In this document: positions 43,971-53,279 of the stretch, piece by piece
Numbering within the stretch: the stretch's first letter is position 1
How the letters are laid out: each line of letters opens with the position of its first letter
Assembly (NCBI GenBank): GCA_002753565.1
Contig: PEAM01000020.1
Location: 1-64,000 of the forward strand
Length of the DNA stretch: 64,000 bases
Reading direction: 5' to 3'
From: Magnetococcales bacterium
Lineage (GTDB): Bacteria > Pseudomonadota > Magnetococcia > Magnetococcales > JADFYX01
Made by a program: the position numbers and the translations under genes
The notes under the pieces: generated by a model
What the model saw: only the letters and a program-made list of their open reading frames with translations
What the model was told of the DNA's origin: nothing
Database searches by the model: none

Positions 43971-44321
43971 CTACCAGTCTCTCTTCTCGCGAATACGAGC
44001 CGATTTACCAGCACGTTCACGCAGGTAATAGAGCTTAGCCCGACGCACATCACCACGACGGGTCACTTCAATTTTTTCAATCCGAGGGGAATAGAGAGGA
44101 AAAACCCGCTCAACCCCTTCACCAAAAGAGATCTTGCGAACCCGGAAGGTGGAGCGGTAGCCAGCATTACGACGAGCAATACAGACCCCTTCAAAAATCT
44201 GAATACGCTCCCTCGTTCCCTCTACAACCTTGACATGGACCTTGAGGGTATCCCCTGCTCCAAATTTTGGAACCTCTTGACCTTCAACCAGTTGTGCTTC
44301 AAAACCCATCAGCTCATTCAT
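43971..44321 (-). CDS. rplS: Large-subunit ribosomal protein bL19
   Basis: A 116-residue ribosomal protein at the 30S-50S interface. [22 protein letters not shown]-type motif, [12 protein letters not shown], and the Arg/Lys-rich C-terminus ([20 protein letters not shown]) match bL19. GGAAGA lies 6-7 bases before ATG 44321. It lies 105 bases after trmD and before rnhB in the usual operon. Confidence 0.96.
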   Translation of the reverse strand: MNELMGFEAQLVEGQEVPKFGAGDTLKVHVKVVEGTRERIQIFEGVCIARRNAGYRSTFRVRKISFGEGVERVFPLYSPRIEKIEVTRRGDVRRAKLYYLRERAGKSARIREKRDW

Positions 44322-44426
44322 AACGATATCTTCCTTGCCACTGCAATCAACGTAATTTGTATCGCGACATCACGATTATCCACTTTTTCATTTATAAAGA
44401 ACAACCACACCACGAACCAGACATGG

Positions 44427-45335
44427 TCACACTCTCTTCCCACTCTTTGAGGGGGGATCCTCTCCAACCATCTCATCCAGATCTTGAGCCAAAGCCTGTT
44501 GTAGTCGGCCCATCACCCGTTTTTCAACCCGACTCAATGCCCCCTGATCCAGAAGATCCGGACGTCGAATCAAGGTACGCAACAGAGCCTGCCGTCTCCG
44601 CCACTCCGCCACCGCCAGATGGTTCCCAGAGAGTAAAACAGCCGGAGGTTTCACCTCGACTCGCCCCTTTTCGTCTATCTCACCAACGCGCTCTGCGCTC
44701 TCGTCGGAGGGGGTAAGAGCGGACTCTTCAGCCATCCAACGAGCCGGGCGGGTATAGTGGGGGTGGTCCAACAGAGCGGCGTAAAAGGAGTCTGAAAGAA
44801 AACTCTGTTCATCCCCCAACACACCAGGCAACAAACGGGCCACCGCATCCACCACGGCCATGGCGGGAATCTCTCCACCCGTCAGGACAAAATCACCCAG
44901 TGACAACTCCTCATCGACATACCGATCGATAAAGCGTTCGTCCACCCCTTCATAGTGCCCACAGACCAAAACCAGATGCGCTACCTGGGACAAACGCCCG
45001 GCATCCTCCTGTGAAAATTGACGCCCTTGGGGCGAAAGATAGACCACATGGGGTGCCACGCCGACAGCACACGCTCCATTCACCCCGCGCTGCTCTTGGG
45101 CCGACCCAGAAACAACATGCCGTAGAGCCCGTTCCAACACATCCGCCTTCATGACCATCCCCGGTCCACCGCCGAAAGAGTAGTCATCGACCGAACGGTG
45201 CCGATCCTGAGAAAAATCCCGAATTTGAATCCGTTCAACCTCAATATGTCCCTGAGATTGCGCCCGATGCAGAATAGAGCTACCCAACAGCCCGTCAAAC
45301 ATCTCTGGAAACAGGGTAAGGAGCGAAAATTTCAT
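44427..45335 (-). CDS. trmD: tRNA (guanine-N1)-methyltransferase TrmD with C-terminal extension
   Basis: Methylates N1 of G37 in tRNAs, a SPOUT enzyme. The first part is typical: FSLLTLFPEMFDGLLGSSI, then FGGGPGMVMKADV, YLSPQGRQF, VCGHYEGVDERF, and the knot region with DFVLTGGEIPAMAVVDAVARLLPG. At 302 residues it is about 50 longer than most TrmD proteins; the extra residues follow the last conserved GNHLAVAEWRRRQALL and are helical and charged, ending with KSGKRV. The start at ATG 45335 is one base after the rimM stop. Confidence 0.94.
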   Translation of the reverse strand: MKFSLLTLFPEMFDGLLGSSILHRAQSQGHIEVERIQIRDFSQDRHRSVDDYSFGGGPGMVMKADVLERALRHVVSGSAQEQRGVNGACAVGVAPHVVYLSPQGRQFSQEDAGRLSQVAHLVLVCGHYEGVDERFIDRYVDEELSLGDFVLTGGEIPAMAVVDAVARLLPGVLGDEQSFLSDSFYAALLDHPHYTRPARWMAEESALTPSDESAERVGEIDEKGRVEVKPPAVLLSGNHLAVAEWRRRQALLRTLIRRPDLLDQGALSRVEKRVMGRLQQALAQDLDEMVGEDPPSKSGKRV

Positions 45336-45336
45336 C

Positions 45337-45855
45337 CTACATACCCGGCATCAAACGGACCACAACCCTCTTGGCTTCGGTATCCACATGCAGAACAACC
45401 TCGGATATGAAGGGAATCAGTCGCTCCTCTCCCGATGAATCAACCACCATGACATCGTTGGCTCCGGTCTCGAAAAGGTGTAACACCTCACCGACATCCT
45501 CCCCTGCCTCTGTCACCATGCGGCACCCTTCCAGATCGGACCAGTAGAACTGATCTTCCTCGGGCTCCGGCAGTTGCGAACGGGCCATCCAGATCTCTGT
45601 ACCAGAGAGGGCCTGAGCCATCTCCCGGTCATTGACATCAGCCAGACGGACAATCAACCCCTTGGCGTTGGCTCGCCCCGAGACAACCCCCACCTCGCGA
45701 TAAGGTCCCCCATCCGGACCAAGCCACCAACTTGAATGGTCGAGGAGTTGCTCTTTATCTTCGGTGAAAGCATGAACCTTCAACTCGCCACGCACACCAT
45801 GAGCACCCAACAGACGACCAACCCCAACCCAGTCTGTCTTATCCACATCTGTCAT
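45337..45855 (-). CDS. rimM: 16S rRNA processing protein RimM
   Basis: Helps fold the 3' domain of 16S rRNA during 30S assembly. The 172-residue protein has the N-terminal VGVGRLLGAHGVRGELKVHAF and the C-terminal PRC-barrel with QFYWSDLEGCRMV and GEERLIPFISEVVLHVD. The order rpsP-rimM-trmD-rplS is universal in proteobacteria and supports the call. The ribosome binding site is weak, as expected for a gene read by coupling. Confidence 0.93.
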   Translation of the reverse strand: MTDVDKTDWVGVGRLLGAHGVRGELKVHAFTEDKEQLLDHSSWWLGPDGGPYREVGVVSGRANAKGLIVRLADVNDREMAQALSGTEIWMARSQLPEPEEDQFYWSDLEGCRMVTEAGEDVGEVLHLFETGANDVMVVDSSGEERLIPFISEVVLHVDTEAKRVVVRLMPGM

Positions 45856-45894
45856 AGAGGTAACGGGATTTCAATAACCAGCAGAAAAAAGGCT

Positions 45895-46140
45895 CTAGGC
45901 GGCAGGTTCAACCTGTTTAATCAGACCTGCAACTGTCTTGGATGGTTTGGCGCCTACACCGATCCAGTGTTGAACCCGATCCCACTTCAAATTGATTCCG
46001 TTCTCTTCGACCCGTGGATCGTAGGTTCCCAATTTCTCGAGAAAACGACCATCCCGTGGACAGCGTGAATCCGCTGCGACTACGGCGTAAAACGGACGCT
46101 TTTTTGAACCCCTGCGTTGCATTCTTATACTAACTGCCAT
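45895..46140 (-). CDS. rpsP: Small-subunit ribosomal protein bS16
   Basis: An 81-residue protein beginning [21 protein letters not shown], with the conserved [22 protein letters not shown] 46140 with AAGGA about 8 bases upstream is preferred over an in-frame TTG at 46143. First gene of the ribosome-assembly operon; ffh lies 115 bases upstream in the same direction. Confidence 0.96.
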   Translation of the reverse strand: MAVSIRMQRRGSKKRPFYAVVAADSRCPRDGRFLEKLGTYDPRVEENGINLKWDRVQHWIGVGAKPSKTVAGLIKQVEPAA

Positions 46141-46255
46141 CAACTATTTCCTTGAAATAACAAAAAATCACCGGTAACCGCCCCTTTTGAAGATGACGAC
46201 CCGATCGTACGATAACCGGCGTATTGTACTGAATTAACTACCCGTGTCAAGAATC

Positions 46256-47680
46256 TCATTTACCCCGAAAGCCCGGAAAGCCTGGAGGCAGCATGCCGCC
46301 AAGCCCTCCCATTCCGCCACCCCCTCCCATTCCACCAAGCCCCCCCAGCCCGGGCATACCTCCGCCCAACATCCCTTTTTTACCCATTTTGCCCATTTTT
46401 TTCATCATCTTCTGGGTTTGAACAAACTGTTTTAACAGCCGGTTGACCTCCTGAACAGAGGTGCCAGACCCTGCCGCAATCCGTCGTTTTCGAGAGGCGT
46501 TGAGCAGTTGATGTTTTTTTCTCTCCACCAGGGTCATGGAGAGAATAATCGCCTCGATCCGTTTTAACTTGCCATCATCCAAAGCGGCCTCTCGACCTTT
46601 CATGGCCTGTTTCATGCCGGGGATCATCCCCATGATCTCCTTCATGGAGCCCATCTTCTGCACCTGCTGCATCTGGCCGAGAAAATCTTCCAGGGTGAAA
46701 GAGGATTTGGCCAGCTTTTTCTGAAGTTTTTCAGTCTCCTTGAGATCCACCTTCTCCATGGCGGTTTCAACCAGACTGAGCACATCCCCCATCCCCAGAA
46801 TGCGCGAGGCAATCCGCTCGGGATGGAAAGGTTCAATGCCGGTCAACGCCTCACTGGTACCGATAAATTTGATCGGTTTCCCCGTCACATGGCGAATGGA
46901 GAGTGCGGCCCCCCCACGAGCATCGCCATCGGTTTTACTGAGGATAACACCGGTCAGCCCCAACTGCTCGTTAAAACTCTGAGCCACGGTAACCGCATCC
47001 TGTCCGGTCATGGCATCCGCCACCAACAGAGACTCGGTCGGGTTGACAATAGAGCGGATGTCGCTCAGCTCCGTCATCAGCGCTTCATCGATGTGCAACC
47101 GTCCCGCCGTATCGATAAACAGCAGATCATAGCCACCATTTCTGGCAGCCTCCAGAGCCCGTTTGGCAATATCTCGCGGATTTTCCGTCGGTTTGGTTGG
47201 TAATACATCGACTGCCGCCGCTCTCCCCACTGTCGCCAACTGCTCCATCGCCGCCGGACGATAGACATCCAGAGAGACCAGAAGAGAGCGCTTGCGGTGT
47301 TTATCCAGCAGCCGCTTAGCCAGCTTACCGGTTGAGGTGGTTTTACCGGCCCCCTGCAGACCCACCATCATCACCACCACCGGGGGTTGGGCTGCCAGGT
47401 TCAGCTCGCTGTTTTGGTCCCCCATCAGATGAACCAACTCTTCATACACCACCTGAATAACCTGTTGACCCGGCGTCAGGGAGTCTAGAACCTTTTGACC
47501 AACGGCCTTCTCCCTTACCGACTCGATAAAGGATTTGACCACATCCAGATGAACATCAGCCTCCAACAAAGCCCGACGTACTTCACGCAGGGCATCTTGG
47601 ATATTTTTTTCGCTGAGAGAACCCTGTCCTCGCAACGTTTTAAATACCGACTCCAGTCGGTCTGAAAGGGAATCAAACAT
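46256..47680 (-). CDS. ffh: Signal recognition particle GTPase Ffh
   Basis: Binds the 4.5S RNA and signal sequences of inner-membrane proteins and hands ribosomes to FtsY. The 474-residue protein has the N domain (1-85), the G domain with GLQGAGKTTSTGKLA, DVYRPAAMEQL, DTAGRL and TKTDGDARGG, and the M domain with the RNA-binding SGTSVQEVNRLLKQF. The C-terminal tail is rich in Gly and Met (GGGMPGLGG-like repeats), longer than the usual short Met-rich tail. It is upstream of rpsP, the common order. Confidence 0.96.
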   Translation of the reverse strand: MFDSLSDRLESVFKTLRGQGSLSEKNIQDALREVRRALLEADVHLDVVKSFIESVREKAVGQKVLDSLTPGQQVIQVVYEELVHLMGDQNSELNLAAQPPVVVMMVGLQGAGKTTSTGKLAKRLLDKHRKRSLLVSLDVYRPAAMEQLATVGRAAAVDVLPTKPTENPRDIAKRALEAARNGGYDLLFIDTAGRLHIDEALMTELSDIRSIVNPTESLLVADAMTGQDAVTVAQSFNEQLGLTGVILSKTDGDARGGAALSIRHVTGKPIKFIGTSEALTGIEPFHPERIASRILGMGDVLSLVETAMEKVDLKETEKLQKKLAKSSFTLEDFLGQMQQVQKMGSMKEIMGMIPGMKQAMKGREAALDDGKLKRIEAIILSMTLVERKKHQLLNASRKRRIAAGSGTSVQEVNRLLKQFVQTQKMMKKMGKMGKKGMLGGGMPGLGGLGGMGGGGGMGGLGGMLPPGFPGFRGK

Positions 47681-47717
47681 GGCCCTTTATCTCTCTTTCA
47701 TAAAAAAATTAAAACGG

Positions 47718-48596
47718 TTATTCCGGCCTGGCTCCAGCCACCACCGGCAGACCCAACACCCGCCACTCTGCGATGGAGCCATCAAACAGGCGCACCTGGG
47801 TAAACCCCAGATGCCGGAGTAAAAGCCAACTCTGAGAAGCACGGTGGCCGGTCTCGCAGTAGACGATAATCTCCCGGTTCGGGTCAGACAAGCCCACCTG
47901 TTCAAACAACTTTAATAAGGCAGGAGAATCTTTCAAGCGCACATCCCGTGGATTCATCAAGGTCTGGGTCCAATCCAGATGGACCGCACCACGCAGGTGC
48001 CCCTTGGGCTGCTGCCGGGTGGTACCGACATACTCCCCATCACTGCGAACATCCAACAACAGAGCAGGCCCCCCTTCCTCAGCGATTTTCTCCACCTCTC
48101 GAGCCTCAACAGACCAACGACCATCCGGTTGGGGGACAAAGTCCACCGCATCAACCGTTGTGATGGTCTCTTCCATGGGCTGCTGGGTCTCATACCATCG
48201 GCCCAGCCCCCCATCCAACACCGCCATTTCAGCTGGATGGCCCACTGTTGACAGGGTCCAGATCAGTCGGGCAGCATCCATACCACCAGAAAGATCATAG
48301 GCTACCACACGAGTGTGAGGCGCAATACCCAACGAACCAAACAGCGCCTTGAGAGCAGACTCCCCACGGCGAAGACCGGCAACACCATCCCGCATTTCGA
48401 CAATCTGGTTATAGGAGACCAGTTGCGCACCGGGGATATGAAACCGAGAAAAATATTTTTCTCCCCCCACCTGGATGATACGCAGGTCGGTTGCATCCAG
48501 ATGGTTGGCCAACCACTCTTGACTGACAAAAAGACCCGGGAGGGTTTTCTCGGCTGCCTGGGTATCGTGGTGAGGGGTAGAGAGAGCAATGGACAT
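47718..48596 (-). CDS. Two-domain rhodanese sulfurtransferase
   Basis: A 292-residue tandem rhodanese protein of the thiosulfate/3-mercaptopyruvate sulfurtransferase type. Domain one (about 20-140) lacks the catalytic cysteine; domain two (about 165-285) has the active-site loop CETGHRAS with the persulfide cysteine. LDVRSDGEYVG and GHLRGAVHLDW are standard. ATG 48596 is used; an in-frame TTG at 48608 is less likely. The start of the protein is not a clear signal peptide. It follows a REC-HD-GYP gene on the same strand by 60 bases, so could belong to that operon. Transfers sulfane sulfur in the cell; the exact donor is unknown. Confidence 0.88.
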   Translation of the reverse strand: MSIALSTPHHDTQAAEKTLPGLFVSQEWLANHLDATDLRIIQVGGEKYFSRFHIPGAQLVSYNQIVEMRDGVAGLRRGESALKALFGSLGIAPHTRVVAYDLSGGMDAARLIWTLSTVGHPAEMAVLDGGLGRWYETQQPMEETITTVDAVDFVPQPDGRWSVEAREVEKIAEEGGPALLLDVRSDGEYVGTTRQQPKGHLRGAVHLDWTQTLMNPRDVRLKDSPALLKLFEQVGLSDPNREIIVYCETGHRASQSWLLLRHLGFTQVRLFDGSIAEWRVLGLPVVAGARPE

Positions 48597-48656
48597 GACA
48601 AATACCAAGAATAGGGTAAACCAAACCGAGTTAGGAGGTCACATTTTTCAAACCCT

Positions 48657-50246
48657 TCAACTCGAATGCGTTGCATTGTGCCGATTGGAATCGGAATAGC
48701 GTTCCTGAATACGATAGAAATCATCCAGGTTTTCCAACAAAATGTCTACCAACTTTGGATCAAAACGTTTTTCCCGTGCCCCATCAATAAACTGCAAAAC
48801 CCGATCCCGTTCCCAGGCCCGTTTATAACATCGATCGTTGGAGAGGGCATCAAACACATCCAACAGGGCGATAATTCGAGCATACAGATGGATCTCCTCC
48901 CCTTTCAACCCCTGGGGATAGCCTTTGCCATCCCAACGCTCATGATGTTGAATGGCAATGGTGGCGGCTACCTGAAGAATCTTTCGGTTGGAACCCTTTA
49001 AAATTTGATAGCCGATGTTGGCATGGTCCTGCATCAAGGCCCACTCATCCGGCTCCAACGCCCCCGGCTTTTTCAACACCTGATCAGGAATACCAATTTT
49101 GCCTAGGTCGTGGAGCGGTGAGGCCAGCCAGAGCAGGTCGATCTCATCCTCAGGCAGCGCCAGCTTTTCGGCAATAAATCTGGCCCCATAGGCCACTCGC
49201 CAGATATGGTTCCCAGCCTCATTGGAGCGAGCCTCAATCAACTCGCCCAAGGTAAAGGTGATATCCTTCTGAGTATCGATGATCTCCTGATTCAGATAAA
49301 TGTTATCGAAAGCCAGACCCACGTTGCTCGAATAGATTTCAATCAAGCGACGATCCACATCCGACAGTGACCTGGGTCCGTTGAGAAAAAGAATGTTTTT
49401 GGAATCTCCCCGGCTTTTGAAAAAACCAATATAGGAGTCCGGTCCATATAGGGTCTTCTCCTGCTCGTCAGCCTGCTTGATCTGGCTGGCCACCTCAGCA
49501 GAGACTACCGACTCCAGGGGCTGCCCCAGTAGATCTCGATAGCGTCCGGTTCCGGCATAGAGAATATAGCCCCCCTCTTTTTGACTGGCAGCAAACCCCG
49601 AGGAGTGGAGATAAAAAGCGCTCTCATCCAGACCCAGAATCGAAACCAACTGGCTGAGAACTCCCGTGGCCAGCTTCTCTATGGAGCGGGGCTTGAAAAG
49701 AGTGCCCGTCGCTTCCAAAATCTTTTCAAGACCCCGCTTATTCTTCTCGATGGTGCGCAGATCCCGATAGGAGCGCAGAGAGGAGATGATGGTTGTAATC
49801 AGCTTCTGCTCGGTCAGGTCGGTCTTCTCTTTGTAGTCGTTAATGTCGTAGGTTGTAATAATATCCTGCTCCGGCGCCTGACCGGGCTGGCCGGTGCGTA
49901 AGATAATCCGAACAAAGCGATTGTTGAGCTGCTGACGAATAACCTGGACAGCATCCAAACCGGCCTGGTCAGACTCCATCACCACATCCAGCAGAAGTAC
50001 GGCCGTATCCGGGTTTTCGCGCATCAACCGCTGGGCATCGGCCCCAGAATAGCCGGAGATAATCTCCAAAGGGCGGGATTCAAAACTAAAGTTTCTCAAC
50101 ACCAACTGGGTCATGGCGTGGACATCCTCATCATCATCCACCACCATCACCTTCCACGGCACCACCTTACGCTCCAGAGAAGGCATATCGAACCCCTCCT
50201 CCCCTCCATCCCCGTCATCATCGGCAAAAATCAGGTCGTCATCCAT
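48657..50246 (-). CDS. Response regulator with DUF3369 and HD-GYP domains
   Basis: A 529-residue protein: acidic N-terminus, receiver domain at about 30-155 (VDDDEDVHAMT and LLLDVVMESDQ; the active-site loop is longer than usual), DUF3369 linker at about 170-330, then HD-GYP at about 350-520 with PLHDLGKIGI and HHERWDGKGYP. Known architecture of cyclic-di-GMP phosphodiesterases that read a cognate kinase. ATG 50246 lies 7 bases after the kinase stop. The preceding genes encode a periplasmic binding protein and the kinase, which gives a three-part signal path from ligand to second messenger. Confidence 0.92.
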   Translation of the reverse strand: MDDDLIFADDDGDGGEEGFDMPSLERKVVPWKVMVVDDDEDVHAMTQLVLRNFSFESRPLEIISGYSGADAQRLMRENPDTAVLLLDVVMESDQAGLDAVQVIRQQLNNRFVRIILRTGQPGQAPEQDIITTYDINDYKEKTDLTEQKLITTIISSLRSYRDLRTIEKNKRGLEKILEATGTLFKPRSIEKLATGVLSQLVSILGLDESAFYLHSSGFAASQKEGGYILYAGTGRYRDLLGQPLESVVSAEVASQIKQADEQEKTLYGPDSYIGFFKSRGDSKNILFLNGPRSLSDVDRRLIEIYSSNVGLAFDNIYLNQEIIDTQKDITFTLGELIEARSNEAGNHIWRVAYGARFIAEKLALPEDEIDLLWLASPLHDLGKIGIPDQVLKKPGALEPDEWALMQDHANIGYQILKGSNRKILQVAATIAIQHHERWDGKGYPQGLKGEEIHLYARIIALLDVFDALSNDRCYKRAWERDRVLQFIDGAREKRFDPKLVDILLENLDDFYRIQERYSDSNRHNATHSS

Positions 50247-50253
50247 TTATCTA

Positions 50254-52236
50254 TCACGCTCCTTGCTCTGAACTGTTCTGCTCCTCCTGACTGGCAGGAA
50301 TGGTGAGGAGAAACGTCACCCCTTCATTGGGGGCACTGTAACAGACTACCGTTCCATTCAGGCTCTGGGTGACCAAATTATAGACAATATGCATTCCCAA
50401 GCCACTCCCGCCCCGCCCCCTTGCCGTGGTAAAGAACGGTTCAAAAACCTGTTTGCGCTCCTGCTCAGACATGCCCCTGCCGTTATCCTTATAACGAAAC
50501 AGAATGTTACCCCCCTCCAGGGTAACATGAATGGAGATCTCTCCTGACTCCTTTTCGGTAAAGGCGTGTAGCAGGGAGTTTTCCACAAAGTTGGTGATAA
50601 TCTGGGAAAGAACACCGGGAAAACCGTCATATTCCAAATCCACCGGGCAGACCACCGACAGGGTGTGGCGGGTACTCTTCAGGCGGTGGTGCAGGCTGAG
50701 CAGAACCTGATCGATATACTCCTTGAGGTTGAAACAGCGACGATCCTCACTGGTCTGATCGACGGCAACCTGTTTAAAACTGCGAATATGCCGTGCCGCC
50801 CGGTTAAGGTTGGAGAGGATCATCTCGGATGATTCGATGGTCTCTTCAAAATAGGTGGTCAACTCCGATTTTTTCAGCGCTCCCGAGGCAAGGCGTTGGC
50901 CACACTCTTTACTGCGCCGCTGCAAAAAAGAGGCTGCCGTAATACCGATCCCCACCGGGGTATTGATCTCATGAGCCACCCCCGCCACCAGACCACCCAA
51001 AGCCGCCATTTTTTCTGACTCCACCAGCTGGGCCTGGGTTCGTTTGACCATGACCAGAGACTTCCAGAGCGCTTTGTTGGCCTCTTTCAACTCCTCTTTA
51101 CGCTCTTTTTCCAAGGCACGACTTGCCGAAATTTCATGGGCCAGCAGTCGAAACTGCTCTTTCATGACCTGCAGCTGATTGCTCCCGGTGGCTCTTTGCG
51201 GGTCCAGACCGAGATTTTCCTGGGAAACACGCAACATCTCATTGGTAAAGTTCTGAATATGATTGACCAGCCAATAGACGATAATCGTCACCAGAACAAC
51301 CATGATCGTGTGGGCTACCGCCCTTTGCGTTCGACCGGCATCGGAAATTTTTTGACTCAACCCCTGTATGCGAGAGACCGACACCAAGGTGGCATACTGA
51401 ATGAAGTAGTTTGAAAAAAAGCCGTGGTCAAAGTAGGATTTTTGCATCACCAGATACTCCTGCTCCAGTGATTTAAGCGTCACCCCAGCCGAAACCAGGT
51501 CCGGGCGACTGCTGGCCACAACCGCTGTCCCCTCCTGATTCAAAAAAACCAAGACCCCTTCCGATCTGCTCTGTAGTTGAAGATTGAGAAGAAACTCATC
51601 ATCAATGGTGGTCACCAACACCAGCCCAGCCCGCAGTTGCTGTTGATCATCAAATAGAGAGACACGGGCCAGAATAAAAGGTTTACCCTTTGCCACCCGG
51701 ACCGTATTTCGGCTCTCCACCCCATCCATATCCTCCATCAACCCCTCCAACAGGGTATCGGGCAGAGGCTTCCAACCGTTTCGAAAGACCTCTCTGGCCC
51801 GACCTTTCGGGTCGAGTAACAGCAGATGGGTGGAGCGAACAAGACCTCGCAAGGTGGACCGTGCCGGTAGCCAGACAGGCTGTTTGGCCCATTCTGTTTT
51901 AACAACGACAGTTTGATCTTCCGCCCAACCCTCGGCCTCCCTTTGTTTGATGTAGGTCAAAAAATCGTGTCGATCCACCAACAACTTACCAACCCACATC
52001 TGCGCCCGCATGTGATCGTCAAACTTTCCCCAATCCGATTGGGCTCGGTTGTTCAGCTCCTCCAGTAAAAAATCATTGAAAATCTTCTGTTGCGATGTGG
52101 TCTGAAAGGCGTTAAGCACCACCCAAAACAGAACTCCGACACAGACTGTCAAGACCAGCGCCTTCAGGGTAATGGAGACACCCTGTTGCCAGCGATACAG
52201 TTGGGTAAGGGTGGATTGCCCCCTTTTGTCCATCAA
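50254..52236 (-). CDS. Membrane sensor histidine kinase
   Basis: A 660-residue kinase: first membrane helix at about 24-44, a large periplasmic sensor region (about 45-310), second helix at about 312-332, a coiled-coil linker, then a HisKA-type segment VAGVAHEINTPVGIGITAA (phospho-His in AHEINTP), and HATPase with NFVENSLLHAF, DNGRGMS and GGSGLGMHIVYNLV. There is no receiver or HAMP of note. ATG 52236 overlaps the stop of the periplasmic binding protein gene (ATGA), so the two are coupled, and the kinase probably senses that protein. The regulator gene follows 7 bases later. Confidence 0.9.
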   Translation of the reverse strand: MMDKRGQSTLTQLYRWQQGVSITLKALVLTVCVGVLFWVVLNAFQTTSQQKIFNDFLLEELNNRAQSDWGKFDDHMRAQMWVGKLLVDRHDFLTYIKQREAEGWAEDQTVVVKTEWAKQPVWLPARSTLRGLVRSTHLLLLDPKGRAREVFRNGWKPLPDTLLEGLMEDMDGVESRNTVRVAKGKPFILARVSLFDDQQQLRAGLVLVTTIDDEFLLNLQLQSRSEGVLVFLNQEGTAVVASSRPDLVSAGVTLKSLEQEYLVMQKSYFDHGFFSNYFIQYATLVSVSRIQGLSQKISDAGRTQRAVAHTIMVVLVTIIVYWLVNHIQNFTNEMLRVSQENLGLDPQRATGSNQLQVMKEQFRLLAHEISASRALEKERKEELKEANKALWKSLVMVKRTQAQLVESEKMAALGGLVAGVAHEINTPVGIGITAASFLQRRSKECGQRLASGALKKSELTTYFEETIESSEMILSNLNRAARHIRSFKQVAVDQTSEDRRCFNLKEYIDQVLLSLHHRLKSTRHTLSVVCPVDLEYDGFPGVLSQIITNFVENSLLHAFTEKESGEISIHVTLEGGNILFRYKDNGRGMSEQERKQVFEPFFTTARGRGGSGLGMHIVYNLVTQSLNGTVVCYSAPNEGVTFLLTIPASQEEQNSSEQGA

Positions 52237-53243
52237 GGCTCTCCAATCAGCTCATTTCCCTTGAATTTCCAGCCATTTTTTCTTAAATCTTCCGCCGGAA
52301 CCAACACAAAATCTGCACCAACTTCTCGGCTCTTTTCCATCAGAAAACCGACCAACTTTTTTGCCTTGTCATTTTTCAGACCCGGCGTCTCCCAGGTTGT
52401 AACATTATCCACCCGATAGAAAGGGTACCGTCCAGAGGCCGTTGCCTCTTTGTCGTAGGGAGAGACCCCGTCGATGGTTACCGCCTTTGGCTGCCCTCTC
52501 TCTTTGAATCGGGTCAAATTCCACAACACTTCATAGCCAATGGTGCCCTTATAATCAGAGACAACCGAGATCATGCTGGGAATGGTACCTACCTCAACCA
52601 AAGCGGGGGAAAACTGGTCTTCATCATCGAGAATAGATCGCCAGTGGCCCGGACGGATCTTACAGTGGAGCCTGCCGACAGGACGGATGGAAAGATTGAG
52701 GGGTTTTTTCCCTGGAGCCACCTCGATCTCATTCCAGTTGCGAATGATACCCCGAAAAATATCTCGCACCTGAGCCGCCGTCAGATCAGTAACCGGATTG
52801 TCCGGGTGGACCAAAATTGCCAGGGAGGCGATCCCCATGGTGTGAAACCTCAAGCCTGGCAGACGGTCGGTAAAAGCTGGGGGGCAGCAAAAGCCACCCA
52901 TATCGACCTGTTTGCGATTAAGCAACCCCTCTGAGGTGCCACAGGTCCCCTCCCTGACGGCAATATCCCAGTCGTGTTGTTTGGCAAAAGATTGAATAAA
53001 CGGCAAAAAAGCAGGATAGAGGTGCTGATCCAACGTGGCAGCAATATCGGCCTCTTTGGCCCATTGATCGTATTGAATGGGAGCTTTAACCCACTGATCG
53101 GGCTTGGTGACCCCTCGGTCAGGGTCGGAGAAAAGAAGTGAAGGGGAGTGATCATCCGCCTGAGACGGCCAGATGAGACACAATGGAAGAATAAAAAAGG
53201 TCAACAGCGTAACGACACGACCTATCCCTGGTTTTGGCATCAT
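52233..53243 (-). CDS. Periplasmic phosphate-binding-like (PBP-like) protein
   Basis: A 336-residue protein with a signal peptide (hydrophobic stretch LLTFFILPLCLIW) starting at ATG 53243, where AAGGGAG lies 6 bases upstream; an in-frame TTG at 53279 is rejected. The mature protein has the PstS/PBP-like_2 pattern (FRGIIRNWNEIEVAPG, GTIGYEVLW, then VDNVTTWE and FLMEKSREVG). The Cys pair FCCPPAF and the CGTSEG are notable. It has no ABC permease or ATPase beside it; instead it is coupled to a sensor kinase, so it probably serves as a ligand-reporting protein rather than for uptake. The ligand is unknown. Confidence 0.8.
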   Translation of the reverse strand: MMPKPGIGRVVTLLTFFILPLCLIWPSQADDHSPSLLFSDPDRGVTKPDQWVKAPIQYDQWAKEADIAATLDQHLYPAFLPFIQSFAKQHDWDIAVREGTCGTSEGLLNRKQVDMGGFCCPPAFTDRLPGLRFHTMGIASLAILVHPDNPVTDLTAAQVRDIFRGIIRNWNEIEVAPGKKPLNLSIRPVGRLHCKIRPGHWRSILDDEDQFSPALVEVGTIPSMISVVSDYKGTIGYEVLWNLTRFKERGQPKAVTIDGVSPYDKEATASGRYPFYRVDNVTTWETPGLKNDKAKKLVGFLMEKSREVGADFVLVPAEDLRKNGWKFKGNELIGEP

Positions 53244-53279
53244 TGGATACTCCCTTTCATGTAGTGTCAGGTGTTGCAA

